Shown: piece by piece, positions 49,908-58,849 of the stretch
How positions within the stretch are numbered: position 1 is the first letter of the stretch
How the letters are laid out: each line of letters opens with the position of its first letter
Assembly (NCBI GenBank): GCA_050010595.1
Contig: JBEKKS010000006.1
Coordinates: 67,737 to 131,736, forward strand
Reading direction: 5' to 3'
DNA from: Palsa-513 sp050010595
GTDB taxonomy: Bacteria; Actinomycetota; Thermoleophilia; Solirubrobacterales; Solirubrobacteraceae
DNA length: 64,000 nt
The notes under the pieces: generated by a model
What the model was told of the DNA's origin: nothing
The model's database searches: none
What the model saw: the letters and a program-made list of their open reading frames with translations, nothing else
Made by a program: the position numbers and the translations under genes

Positions 49908-50807
49908 GTGGACACGCCGGTTGAGCTGAGGGTCGAGCTGGTGCCGCGCTCGCCGCTGCTGCTGCCCGGCGCCGGCGCGGATGGGGTGCTGCGGCGCCGC
50001 GGCAGCGTTCTCGAGCGGCTTCTGCACATCGGCGGGCAGCCGGTCCTGGTGCGCGCCGCCTACAGCGCCGGGCGCAGCCGCGTGCTGCTCGGTGCCTGGG
50101 GACCCTCACGTGAGCGCTGCACGATCGCGCTCGCGCGGATGCGCTTCGCGTTCGGCGTCGATGACGACCTCGGCGAGTTCTCTCGCCGCTTCCAGTGGGA
50201 CCCGCTGATCGGACGCGCGATTCGCGCCGTCCCCGGTCTGCGTCCGGCACGCCGACCCGAGCCTTTCGAGGCGCTTGCCTGGGCGATCTGCGAGCAGCTG
50301 ATCGAGTTCAGCCGTGCTGTGGCGATCGAGCGGCGAATCGTTGCGCGACTCGGACCTCGCACACCGGGAACCCAGCTTCGCGACCTTCCGAGCGCGGCGA
50401 CGCTCGCATCAACCGCGCCGGCGCTGCTCGAGTCCTTCGACCTCGCCGCGCGCCGCGCGCTCGCGTTGCGGGCCGCGGCACGCGAGGTGGCTGCTGGGCG
50501 GATCGATCTGGACTGCGCAGAGCACGAGCGGGGCTGGCGCCGGCTGCGCGCGATTCCCGAGATTGGCGCCTGGACCGTCGAGTCGCTCGCGCTGAATGGG
50601 CAGGGACGCCACGACCAGGTGCCGGCCGGCGACCTTGGCTTGCGCAAGCTCGTCGGCCGGCTGCTCAGCGGCGATCCCCGCCAGCGCGCGCCGGAGGCCG
50701 ATGTGCGCGAGTTCTTCGCTCCCTACGCGCCGTGGAGCGGACTGGCGGCCACCTTCGCGCTGCGTGGCGCCGTCACTCGCCCTGTCCCGGCAGGAACTCG
50801 TCCGTGA
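49908..50807 (+). CDS. DNA-3-methyladenine glycosylase II (AlkA)
   Basis: 299 residues from GTG 49908. A variable N-terminal AlkA_N-like domain (to about 110) precedes the HhH-GPD core with FEALAWAICEQLI, the hairpin RAIPEIGAWTVESLAL and catalytic Asp242 in VPAGDLGLRKL. It excises alkylated purines. Its 3' end overlaps the convergent lipoprotein gene by 35 bases. Confidence 0.85.
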   Translation: MDTPVELRVELVPRSPLLLPGAGADGVLRRRGSVLERLLHIGGQPVLVRAAYSAGRSRVLLGAWGPSRERCTIALARMRFAFGVDDDLGEFSRRFQWDPLIGRAIRAVPGLRPARRPEPFEALAWAICEQLIEFSRAVAIERRIVARLGPRTPGTQLRDLPSAATLASTAPALLESFDLAARRALALRAAAREVAAGRIDLDCAEHERGWRRLRAIPEIGAWTVESLALNGQGRHDQVPAGDLGLRKLVGRLLSGDPRQRAPEADVREFFAPYAPWSGLAATFALRGAVTRPVPAGTRP

Positions 50808-51801
50808 TCGTGTCGCCGGCGAGGCTCGCGTTTGCGATCAGACCGTGGGTCTGCATCCACGAGCCGAACGATTGCCACGCGAATGGGCTCTGGTAGCCGA
50901 ATGGCCGGCCGGCCGCTGCGGGTTGCGCCACGCTCTGGGTCGCGCTGAGTGCTGCCAGCTCGAAGCGCATGCTCAATCGCGGATTGATCCGCACGAGCAG
51001 TCGCGCCACCGCCTGCGGGTCGCTCGCGGTTGCCTGCTCGCCGCGCGTCAGCGACTGCAAGAACGCCCGCAGCACAGCCCCGTCGTAGCGCGCTTCGCCG
51101 ACGCGAACGACGATCGCCAGGTCGGTGAAAGTCGGGACACCGGCGGCCTCGATCCGGATAACGCTCGGATGACGATGCGCGAGCCCCAGAGCCACAGTGT
51201 CGTAGTTCCAGCGTCCGATGGCGGCGTATGCCTTGTGGGCCGTCAACGCCCCCGTGCCGGCGTCGATCGTGCGCGTCTGTGTCGCCGCCACGCCGCCGCT
51301 CCCGAGGTAGCTCTCGAGCTCGGCGGTCTCGAGCGAAGTGCCGTCGACCGCGACGGTCCGGCCCGCGAGCGCGGCCGGCGAGCCGATCGGGTGCAGCGAG
51401 ATGATCGCCTCGAGCGGTCCACTTTCGAGTGCCCCGACCGCAACCACCGGCATGCCGCTTGCCCGCGCAGCGATTACCGACGGCTCCGAGACGATCGCTA
51501 TCTGTGTGTGTCCGTCCGCCAGTTCGGTGAGCGCCGTCTGATCCGACGCCGCCGAGGAGACTGTGACGTGCAACGCGCCGAGCGCGAAATCTCCGTTGGC
51601 GAGCGCCTCGTAGATCGGCGCGAAGAGCGCGCTCGGCGGCCCGTCGAGCGTGATCGCGAGCGGCCGTGGCGGCCCCGGGGTCGTCTTCGTGTGCACGACC
51701 CCGCACCCCGCGCATGCGAGGCTCGCCGCCGCCGCGGCCAGCAGCGGCCTCGCGGCGCGATGTGCCGCGCGTCCTGCCCTGCCGAGATACGCCTTGAGCA
51801 T
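50773..51801 (-). CDS. NitT/TauT-type ABC substrate-binding lipoprotein
   Basis: 342 residues from ATG 51801. A basic N-terminus and a hydrophobic segment end in ACAGCGVV, a plausible but imperfect lipobox. The mature part starts PLAITLDGPPSALFAPIYEA and contains IAIVSEPSVIAARASGMPVV, as in SsuA/THI5-like binding proteins for sulfonates, thiamine precursors or nitrate-like ligands. No permease or ATPase gene adjoins it, so the transporter partner is elsewhere. Confidence 0.75.
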   Translation of the reverse strand: MLKAYLGRAGRAAHRAARPLLAAAAASLACAGCGVVHTKTTPGPPRPLAITLDGPPSALFAPIYEALANGDFALGALHVTVSSAASDQTALTELADGHTQIAIVSEPSVIAARASGMPVVAVGALESGPLEAIISLHPIGSPAALAGRTVAVDGTSLETAELESYLGSGGVAATQTRTIDAGTGALTAHKAYAAIGRWNYDTVALGLAHRHPSVIRIEAAGVPTFTDLAIVVRVGEARYDGAVLRAFLQSLTRGEQATASDPQAVARLLVRINPRLSMRFELAALSATQSVAQPAAAGRPFGYQSPFAWQSFGSWMQTHGLIANASLAGDTITDEFLPGQGE

Positions 51802-51820
51802 CGGCGGCGATCGTAGAGGA

Positions 51821-53197
51821 CTAGCCCGGCGCCGCGCGCGTGAGCCGGCGGACGAACTCCTCGAGCTGCCTGGCCGTCCAGCACTCGAAGACCTCACAGA
51901 ACGGCTCGTAGGCGGCGATCACCGAGTCGCCGTAGTTCCAGTAGAGGCGCGGCTCCGGGTTCAGCCAGAGCGTCCGGCCGGCTTGCGCCGCGAGCGCGGC
52001 GAACTCGTCGGCGCGCGGCGCGCGGCCGTTGGTCCGTGCATCGCCGAGCACGATCACCGTCGAGCGCGGATCGAGGTCGTCCTCGACGAGGACGCGGAAT
52101 TCGGACCACACACGACCGTAATCGGTGTAGCCGGAGACGTCGGCAACGCCCGCATCATGCGCGATCGCGTCGCTGATCTCGCCGAAGTCACGCTCGCGTG
52201 CAAAGACGTCGGTCACTTCCGAGACCCGCTCGATGAATACGAATGAGCGCATTCGCCTGAACGAGTCGTGCAAGGCGTGCAGCACCGACAGGAAGAAGAC
52301 CGACGCCGACGTCACGCTCGTTGAGACGTCGCAGAGAACGTACAGCTCCGGCCGGCGTGGCCGTTGCGGGCGGCGTTTGATGACGACGGGGACGCCGCCG
52401 GTCTGTAGCGATGCGCGCATCGTCCGCCGGAAGTCGATGTGATCCTGCCGGCGGCCGCCGTGTAGCTCGCTGCCGCGAGTCGCGAGCCGCCGGCGCAACT
52501 GTGCGACTACGCGGTGCACGGCGGCGAGGTCGGCCGCCGCCCCGCTCGGCAATGCCCGGTCGAGCTCGGTCAGCGGGCGCTTCGGCCCGAGCGTCTCGGT
52601 GCGCTCGATCTGGTCGCGCTCGAGCTCGGCTCGCAGCAAGGCCTCGAAGCGGGCGAGCGCCTCGCGCGGCAGCCCCGTCAAGCTGCCACCCTCCCCGAAG
52701 ACGAGCTCGCCACGCAGGCCGAGCATGCGGCGGATCCGCTGGACATCCAGGCCGACGACGCTCGCCGGGGCGCTCGTTGCCCGGCCGACTGCGGCAATCG
52801 CGAGGCGCGCGAGGTCACGCATGCGCGCTTCGTCGAAGTCGCGCAACGCCTCGGCGATCTGTGCTCGCAGCTCGTCCAAGTCGACCTGGCCTGCGCGCGG
52901 GTCTTCTTCCGCGCGTCCGCTGGCGATCGCTTCCCTGACCCCGGCGTCCAGCGCGGCCGCCTCGACGGCACGGAAGAAGAATCGATCGAACACTGCATCG
53001 AAGATGCGCCGCTCCTCCTGCGACTTGGCGAGCGTCGCGGCGAGCGCGCCGTGAAAGGCGCTGCGCTCGCTCCACTCGATCGTCGCGAGTGCGGCGAACG
53101 CGTCGAGCAGCTCGGCCGTACCGACGCTGACTCCTTCGGCGCGGAGCTCATCCCCCAGCTCGAGTAGCCGGGCGTCGAGCCCGATTGCCTGTCTCAC
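51821..53197 (-). CDS. VWA-domain protein, CoxE-like
   Basis: 458 residues. The C-terminal von Willebrand A domain has the metal site DxSxS at Asp290-Ser292-Ser294 (LCDVSTSVTS) and continues through VIVLGDARTNG. The N-terminal half is helical and charged. CoxE-type proteins work with a MoxR ATPase to mature or insert cofactors into target enzymes. The start overlaps the MoxR stop by four bases. Confidence 0.85.
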   Translation of the reverse strand: MRQAIGLDARLLELGDELRAEGVSVGTAELLDAFAALATIEWSERSAFHGALAATLAKSQEERRIFDAVFDRFFFRAVEAAALDAGVREAIASGRAEEDPRAGQVDLDELRAQIAEALRDFDEARMRDLARLAIAAVGRATSAPASVVGLDVQRIRRMLGLRGELVFGEGGSLTGLPREALARFEALLRAELERDQIERTETLGPKRPLTELDRALPSGAAADLAAVHRVVAQLRRRLATRGSELHGGRRQDHIDFRRTMRASLQTGGVPVVIKRRPQRPRRPELYVLCDVSTSVTSASVFFLSVLHALHDSFRRMRSFVFIERVSEVTDVFARERDFGEISDAIAHDAGVADVSGYTDYGRVWSEFRVLVEDDLDPRSTVIVLGDARTNGRAPRADEFAALAAQAGRTLWLNPEPRLYWNYGDSVIAAYEPFCEVFECWTARQLEEFVRRLTRAAPG

Positions 53198-54075
53198 GTC
53201 GCGCTCGTCGACAGCGCGACTCCGACGCGCGCGGCGACGATCTCGATGTCGGTGCGGTGCTTGACGATCACCGACATCGTCTGCCGGAACGTAGCTTCGT
53301 CGATCTCACTCGCGCCGAGCAAGAGCAGCGCGCGCGCCCAATCGATCGACTCGGCGATCGATGGCGGCTTCTTCAAGTCGAGCTCTCGCACCATGCCGAC
53401 GATCTCGACCAACTTGCGCGTGAGGGTCTCCGCCAGCTCGGGCGTGTGCAGGCGAACGATCGCGAGCTCGTGCTCGAGCTCCGGATAGTCCAGCCAGAGG
53501 TACAGGCAGCGCCGCTTGAGTGCTTCGGTCAGCTCGCGCGAGTTGTTGGAGGTCAGGATCACGATCGGCTGTGTGGTCGCCGCGATCCGTCCGAGCTCCG
53601 GGACCGTGATCTGGAAATCCGACAGGACCTCGAGCAGCATCGCCTCGAACTCCTGGTCGGTCTTGTCGATCTCGTCGATCAGCAGCACCACCGGAGAGCT
53701 CGAAGAGATCGCGCTCAACAGTGGCCGCGCAAGCAGGAACTCCTGGCTGAAGATGTCGTCCTGGACTGCGTTCCAGCTCGCGCCTTCGGCCTCCGCCTGG
53801 ATCCGCAGAAGCTGCTTGCGATAGTTCCACTCGTAGAGCGCCTTTGCCTCGTCGAGTCCCTCGTAGCACTGGAGCCGTACGAGCTCCCGGCCGAGGCAGC
53901 TCGCAAGCGCCTTTGCGAGCTCGGTCTTGCCGACTCCGGCGGGCCCCTCGACGAGCACGGGCTTGCCGAGGTTCACTGCCAGGTAGGCGACGAGAGCCGT
54001 CTCCTGACCGGGCAGATAGCCGGCTGCGCGCAGCCCGTCGGCAAGCTGTTGCACCGATTCGGGCAGCGCTTCCAT
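53194..54075 (-). CDS. MoxR-family AAA+ ATPase (CoxD-like)
   Basis: 293 residues with Walker A GPAGVGKT (44-51), Walker B VVLLIDEIDK, sensor 1 TSNNSRELTEALKRRCLYLW and a C-terminal helical lid. It is a chaperone-type ATPase coupled to the following VWA gene (four-base overlap). CoxD/CoxE pairs often sit with molybdenum hydroxylases, but none is in the window, so the client is unknown. Confidence 0.9.
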   Translation of the reverse strand: MEALPESVQQLADGLRAAGYLPGQETALVAYLAVNLGKPVLVEGPAGVGKTELAKALASCLGRELVRLQCYEGLDEAKALYEWNYRKQLLRIQAEAEGASWNAVQDDIFSQEFLLARPLLSAISSSSPVVLLIDEIDKTDQEFEAMLLEVLSDFQITVPELGRIAATTQPIVILTSNNSRELTEALKRRCLYLWLDYPELEHELAIVRLHTPELAETLTRKLVEIVGMVRELDLKKPPSIAESIDWARALLLLGASEIDEATFRQTMSVIVKHRTDIEIVAARVGVALSTSAT

Positions 54076-54097
54076 TACCGCGAGAGCTTACGGACCA

Positions 54098-55822
54098 CTA
54101 ACCGGCAGCTGCGACTGTGGTCGTGGCGCTCGCCACGGTGTGGTTGCCCGCGAGGTCGACGGCGGTCAGCTGGATCGTCCAGCTGCCGGCCCTTGCGGGA
54201 CGCCAGACGAAGTAGTGCGTGCCGTGGGGAACCGACGATGTGTCGACGGTGCTCGTCGTGCCGTCATAGGTGACGGCAAAGGTCACCTGCGAGATCTTCG
54301 AGAGCGTGAAGTGGATGTCGTAGCGACGATGGGCCCGCAGTCCGGTCAGCGGTGCGATCGTGAGCGCCGGCGGCTGCTTCAGGTCCGCCTTGAAGGCCGC
54401 GGCCGTGCTGCAGAAGATTGCGCTCGGCCCGGTCGCACCGGTCGCACCGCTGGTTCCGGTTGCTCCGCTTGTTCCTGTGGCGCCGCTCGCACCTGACGCT
54501 CCGGTCGTTCCCGACGAACCGGTTGGGCCGCCGGCGACTGTTCCGCCGGAGCCGCTCGCGCCGCTCGAGCTGGTTGCGCCGCTCGCACCGGTGCTTCCCG
54601 GCGAGGGCGTGGTGCCGAGCACCCACTGCGCTTGGGCGGTTGTCTCGGTCTCCTGCTTGCAAAGCGTCTGGAGGAAGCCGGTCAGGAGCTCGTGGTAATT
54701 GAGGTCCGATTCGCCGTACTGGTCGTACATCGACCAGGCGCCCGTGTTGTAGCTCGGCAGCTGGGTCTCGGCCACGGCGTTGCCTCGCTGAAAGGCTTGC
54801 GCCGCGGTGGGGTCCCCCTGGTAGGCAAGGTCGTAGAGCCCGACCAGCGCCTGGATGAACGCGTTGATCACGTAGTCATGCGGCGCGAAGCTATAGATCA
54901 GATACCAGTCACCGTCCGACTCGGGCACTGCGACCCCGACCGGCGGCGGCGTGTCGAAGATCCCGAGCGCGTTGTGCGCGTCGGTCAGGTAGACGCTGTC
55001 GTGCAGGAGGCTCGAGGCGCTCGTCAGCGCCTCGATCGCGGTTCCCTGAGTGATCGCGCTGACCCACGGCGGGCTGCCACCGTCGAAGCTGAAGTCGTAC
55101 TCCCAGGCGATACCGCCCCCGCGCGTGACCGCGAGGCTCAGCGCCTGCGTCAGCAGTGCGGCGAGGCCCGTGGCGTTGTGCGTGTCGTACAAGCCATTGG
55201 CTGCCCCGAATGTGCCCAGCCACTGGATCTGGATGCCCTGACCGGGGTAGAACTCCCAAACCAGGCTGCTGCCGGGGAAGCCAACGCGCTGGTCGGCCGA
55301 GACGAGTGGCGCTGTCGTCCACCACTGCTCGTTCTCCTGAAGGGTCAGGACGAGCGCCGGCAGGCGCGCCGGCGTCAGGTTTCCGGTCCGGGCGATCGCT
55401 TGAAGCGTGTTGATCACCGCACCCAGCTCGACCTTACGCGTGCCGCTCAGGTGACGCAATGCGCTGCGGGCCGAAGTGAACGCCGAAAGGTCCTCGCTCG
55501 TCGTCGGCGCGTCGAGCTCGCCGTGCGCGGCAAGGCTTGCGACCGCGGCGGGGAATGCGAGCCCGCGCCTCGCTGCGGCGCCCGCGAGCGGCTCGACCGG
55601 AGTCGTCGGGGTCGTTGGCGCGGCGCTCGCGGAATGCGCGCGGACGAGCGTGCCAGGTGCCATGGCATGCAGTCGCCCACCCTCGAGCACGAGCTCGAGG
55701 GGACTGTATGGGACCCGGTCCCCCCAGTCCGAGCGGTTTGTGGCAGACGCGCCGGCAACGCCGCAAACGCCGAGCAGCACAACCGCGCAGCCCGCCAGCC
55801 ATAGCGGCCGCACAGCCTTCAT
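54098..55822 (-). CDS. Secreted D-glucuronyl C5-epimerase-like protein with collagen-like linker
   Basis: 574 residues. A signal peptide (MKAVRPLWLAGCAVVLLGVC...ASAT) leads to a helical-barrel domain with WEFYPGQGIQIQWLGTFGA, ITQGTAIEAL and YNTGAWSMYDQYGESDLNYH, resembling the C-terminal domain of glucuronyl C5-epimerases. A Gly-X-Ser/Thr stretch (about residues 405-470) joins it to an Ig-like beta domain (HFTLSKISQVTFAVTYDG ... IQLTAVDLAGNH). An ATG at 55852 is an alternative start. It probably acts on cell-surface or external polysaccharide. Confidence 0.65.
   Translation of the reverse strand: MKAVRPLWLAGCAVVLLGVCGVAGASATNRSDWGDRVPYSPLELVLEGGRLHAMAPGTLVRAHSASAAPTTPTTPVEPLAGAAARRGLAFPAAVASLAAHGELDAPTTSEDLSAFTSARSALRHLSGTRKVELGAVINTLQAIARTGNLTPARLPALVLTLQENEQWWTTAPLVSADQRVGFPGSSLVWEFYPGQGIQIQWLGTFGAANGLYDTHNATGLAALLTQALSLAVTRGGGIAWEYDFSFDGGSPPWVSAITQGTAIEALTSASSLLHDSVYLTDAHNALGIFDTPPPVGVAVPESDGDWYLIYSFAPHDYVINAFIQALVGLYDLAYQGDPTAAQAFQRGNAVAETQLPSYNTGAWSMYDQYGESDLNYHELLTGFLQTLCKQETETTAQAQWVLGTTPSPGSTGASGATSSSGASGSGGTVAGGPTGSSGTTGASGASGATGTSGATGTSGATGATGPSAIFCSTAAAFKADLKQPPALTIAPLTGLRAHRRYDIHFTLSKISQVTFAVTYDGTTSTVDTSSVPHGTHYFVWRPARAGSWTIQLTAVDLAGNHTVASATTTVAAAG
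54415..54600. repeat. Second collagen-like repeat tract
   Basis: Nine-base-period repeats (ccggtcgca, ccgctcgca and variants) encode Gly-Ala-Ser/Thr triplets in the epimerase-like protein. They resemble those in the sigma-factor fusion at 17160-17290. Confidence 0.75.
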
Positions 55823-56768
55823 GGTACTGTCGGCCCCAGTCTTGAGCGCCATTCGCCCGTCGCTGCAACGCCGCTTGCGCCGGCTCGTCCCGGCCGCTGC
55901 CGCGCTGCTAGCCGCGCTGGGGGTCGCCGCCTGCGGCAGCTCTTCGAGCACTCCGTCGAATGCCAAGCAGCTGATCTCGCAGTCGCTGGCGGCGGGCAGC
56001 CTCGCAAAGATCCGCTCGGGCGATCTCTCGCTCACGTTGAGCGCTGACCTGCAAGGCGTCAGCGCGCTCGGCGGCAAGCCGGTCGAGCTTCAGGCCTCAG
56101 GTCCGTTCACCGCGGTCGCCGGCGGCTTCGAAGCGTTCGACCTCGCCGCCACCGTCAGCGTCCGTGGGCTCGCGATCCCGATCAGCATCGTCTCGACCGG
56201 CAAGGCCCTCTATATCGAGCTCACCGGTACCTACTATGCGGTGCCGTCTTCAGACCTCGGAGGTCTCGGGAGCGAGCATTCCTCGTCCCACGGCGGCGGC
56301 TCGGGCATGCTGGCCAAGCTCGGGATCGACCCGTCGAGCTGGCTCACCGACCCGCAGGACGTCGGCACGGCAACGGTCGGCGGTGTCGCGACCGAGCACG
56401 TCTCGACCGACATCGACGTGACGAAGCTGATCAGCGACGTCTCGAAGATCCTCAGTAGCGACTCGGCCCTCGCCGGCGCCTCGAGCAAGGTCAGTGCCGC
56501 CGATCTGTCCGAGGTTGCCTCAGCGGTCAAATCGGCGACGATCGATATCTACACCGGCTCGAGCGATCACATCGTGCGCGAGGTCCGTTTCGCACTCGAC
56601 TTCGACGTCCCGCAGGCTCTGGCGAAATCGGCAGATGGCCTGACCGGGGGCTCGCTGAACCTCGATGCCACGATCACGAATCTCAACTCGCCGGAGACCA
56701 TCAAGGGGCCGTCGAGCTCGCAGCCGCTCAGCGGCCTGCTCAGCGGCGGCGCGCTCTCGGGCCTCTGA
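55821..56768 (+). CDS. Lipoprotein, LppX/LprG-like
   Basis: 315 residues from ATG 55821; TTG 55842 would give 308. A basic n-region (RRLRR) and hydrophobic core end in the lipobox LGVAACGSSSS. The mature part has repeated beta-strand patterns (DLSLTLSADLQG, ALYIELTGTYYAV) as in mycobacterial LppX/LprAFG lipid-carrier lipoproteins. Its start overlaps or nearly touches the divergent epimerase-like gene. The family call is tentative. Confidence 0.6.
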   Translation: MVLSAPVLSAIRPSLQRRLRRLVPAAAALLAALGVAACGSSSSTPSNAKQLISQSLAAGSLAKIRSGDLSLTLSADLQGVSALGGKPVELQASGPFTAVAGGFEAFDLAATVSVRGLAIPISIVSTGKALYIELTGTYYAVPSSDLGGLGSEHSSSHGGGSGMLAKLGIDPSSWLTDPQDVGTATVGGVATEHVSTDIDVTKLISDVSKILSSDSALAGASSKVSAADLSEVASAVKSATIDIYTGSSDHIVREVRFALDFDVPQALAKSADGLTGGSLNLDATITNLNSPETIKGPSSSQPLSGLLSGGALSGL

Positions 56769-56820
56769 CGAAGGTCTTGACAAGGCCTTCTGAGTGCTCG
56801 CCGGGCGAGGCCGTGCTGGC

Positions 56821-57963
56821 ATGGTCGACTTCACGCTGACCGACGAGCAGCTGGCGCTGCGCGAGCTCGCACACGACTTTGCCGCGCGCGAGATCCGGCC
56901 CGCGGCCGCAGCGCTGGACCGCGACGCCACGTTCCCGACCCAGCTGATCCGCAGGGCATGGGAGCTCGGCTTGATGAACGGCTATGTCCCCGAGCGTTAC
57001 GGCGGGGTCGGGCTCAGCGCACTCGAGGGCGTCCTCGTTGATGAGGAGCTCGCGTGGGGCTGCTCGGGGGTCGCGACCTCGATCGGCGCCAACGCGCTTG
57101 CGACGGTCGCGCTGCTGATCGCCGGATCCGAGGATCTGCAGCGGACCTACTTGGGCCGGCTGGTGGCGGAGCCTCGTCTCGCGTCGTTCTGCTTGACCGA
57201 GCCTGACGCGGGCTCTGACGTCGCCGCGATCCGGACGCGCGCCACGCGCTTCAAGGACCGCTACGTGATCTCGGGCTCCAAGTGCTTCATCACCAACGGC
57301 GGCCATGCCGACTTCTACGTGGTCTTCGCCAAGACCGAGCCGGAGCTCGGGGCCCGTGGGATCTCATGCTTCGTCGTGCCGCGCACGGCGGGTGTCGTCG
57401 TTGAGCGGCACGAGGACAAGCTCGGCCAGCGCGCGTCGGACACCGCGTCCGTCAGCTTCCCCGATGTGGAGGTGACGCTGGATCACCTTGTCGGTGACGA
57501 GAACACGGGCTTCAAGATCGCGATGTCAGTGCTCGACCGGATGCGTCCCGGGGTCGCCGCAATCGCCATCGGCATCGCGCGTGCGGCGTTCGAGCACGCT
57601 TGCGCCTACGCGAAGGACCGGACCCAGTTCGGCGTGCCGCTCGCGACCCATCAGGCGATCCAGATGATGATCGCCGACATGGCGACCGAGATCGAGGCGG
57701 CCCGCCTGCTCGCCTGGCGCGCCGCGGTTGCGCTCGACCGGGGCGAGCCGGCTACGTTGCTCTCGGCCCACGCGAAGCGGTTCGCCGCCGATGCGGCGAT
57801 GCGGATCGCCACGGACGCAGTTCAGGTCTACGGCGGGTACGGCTTCATCAAGGACTATCCGGTCGAGAAGCTGATGCGCGACGCAAAGTTGATGCAGATC
57901 TACGAGGGCACGTCGCAGATCCAGCGTCTCGTTATCGCCCGCGAAGTATTCGCGGGGCGCTAG
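56821..57963 (+). CDS. Acyl-CoA dehydrogenase
   Basis: 380-residue FAD enzyme of beta-oxidation or amino-acid breakdown. It begins MVDFTLTDEQLALRELAHDF, and has CLTEPDAGSD, SGSKCFITNGG, DRTQFGVPLATHQ, VYGGYGF and the catalytic Glu362 in QIYEGTSQIQR. Chain-length preference is not evident. It has no electron-transfer flavoprotein neighbour and overlaps the convergent aldo/keto reductase by four bases. Confidence 0.92.
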   Translation: MVDFTLTDEQLALRELAHDFAAREIRPAAAALDRDATFPTQLIRRAWELGLMNGYVPERYGGVGLSALEGVLVDEELAWGCSGVATSIGANALATVALLIAGSEDLQRTYLGRLVAEPRLASFCLTEPDAGSDVAAIRTRATRFKDRYVISGSKCFITNGGHADFYVVFAKTEPELGARGISCFVVPRTAGVVVERHEDKLGQRASDTASVSFPDVEVTLDHLVGDENTGFKIAMSVLDRMRPGVAAIAIGIARAAFEHACAYAKDRTQFGVPLATHQAIQMMIADMATEIEAARLLAWRAAVALDRGEPATLLSAHAKRFAADAAMRIATDAVQVYGGYGFIKDYPVEKLMRDAKLMQIYEGTSQIQRLVIAREVFAGR

Positions 57964-58826
57964 TCCGCGTCTTCCGGCTGCACGGTGAAAGTCGCCGGGT
58001 CGCCGCCGAGCCTGCCGGGGCTCGCGATCGCCTCGATCGCCGCCACCTCGGCGTCGCTCAGCTCGAAGTCGAAGACGTCGATGTTCTCGGCCAGCCGTGC
58101 CGGCGAGGACGCTTTCGGGATCACGATCGCCCCGATCTGCAGATGCCAGCGGAGGATCACCTGCGGGACGGTCTTCCCGTGTGCCTGCGCTGTCGCGGTC
58201 AGCGCCGGGTGCTCGAACAGCTCCGGGTCCGCCTGGCCCAAAGGGCTCCACGACTCGGTCTGGATCCCGAGGCGCGCGTGCGCGTCGCGCAGATCGTGCT
58301 GCGGGAACCCGGGGTGCAGCTCGATCTGGTTGACGGCTGGTACGACGCCGGTGGCCTCGATGATGCGCTCGAGGTGCTCAGGCAGGAAATTCGAGACCCC
58401 TATCTCACGCACTCGCCCGCTCGCCTTGATCTCGATCAAGGCCTCCCACGTCTCGACGTAGAGATCCCAGGCCGGCACCGGCCAGTGGATCAGGTAGAGG
58501 TCGAGATACTCGAGACCGAGTCGCTCGAGGCTCGCGTCGAACGCAGCCAGCCCCTTCGCGTAGCCGTGCTCGGTGTTCGGAAGCTTCGTCGTGACGAAGA
58601 TCTCGGAGCGATCCAAGGCGCTCGCTGAGATCGCGTCGCCGACGCCGCTTTCGTTGCGGTAGGCGGCAGCCGTGTCGACGCTGCGGTAGCCCGCCTCCAG
58701 TGCCATCCCGACGATCCGCGTCGTCTGCTCCGGTGGCACCTGGAAGACACCGAGGCCGAGCTGCGGAATGGCTGCGCCACCCGCCAGCTCGACCTTGGGG
58801 ACCGATGTGCCCGACTCAGTGCTCAC
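57960..58826 (-). CDS. Aldo/keto reductase
   Basis: 288 residues from GTG 58826, which has an AGG-rich site upstream; a TTG six codons earlier is the alternative. The catalytic set is visible in VDTAAAYRNE (Asp, Tyr), TTKLPN (Lys) and LIHWP (His). It continues VNQIELHPGF and ends with the NADPH site VIPKASSP. It belongs to the AKR5-like/2,5-diketogluconate reductase group; the substrate is unknown. Confidence 0.9.
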   Translation of the reverse strand: MSTESGTSVPKVELAGGAAIPQLGLGVFQVPPEQTTRIVGMALEAGYRSVDTAAAYRNESGVGDAISASALDRSEIFVTTKLPNTEHGYAKGLAAFDASLERLGLEYLDLYLIHWPVPAWDLYVETWEALIEIKASGRVREIGVSNFLPEHLERIIEATGVVPAVNQIELHPGFPQHDLRDAHARLGIQTESWSPLGQADPELFEHPALTATAQAHGKTVPQVILRWHLQIGAIVIPKASSPARLAENIDVFDFELSDAEVAAIEAIASPGRLGGDPATFTVQPEDAD

Positions 58827-58849
58827 TACCTGAATCCTATGCAACTGCC

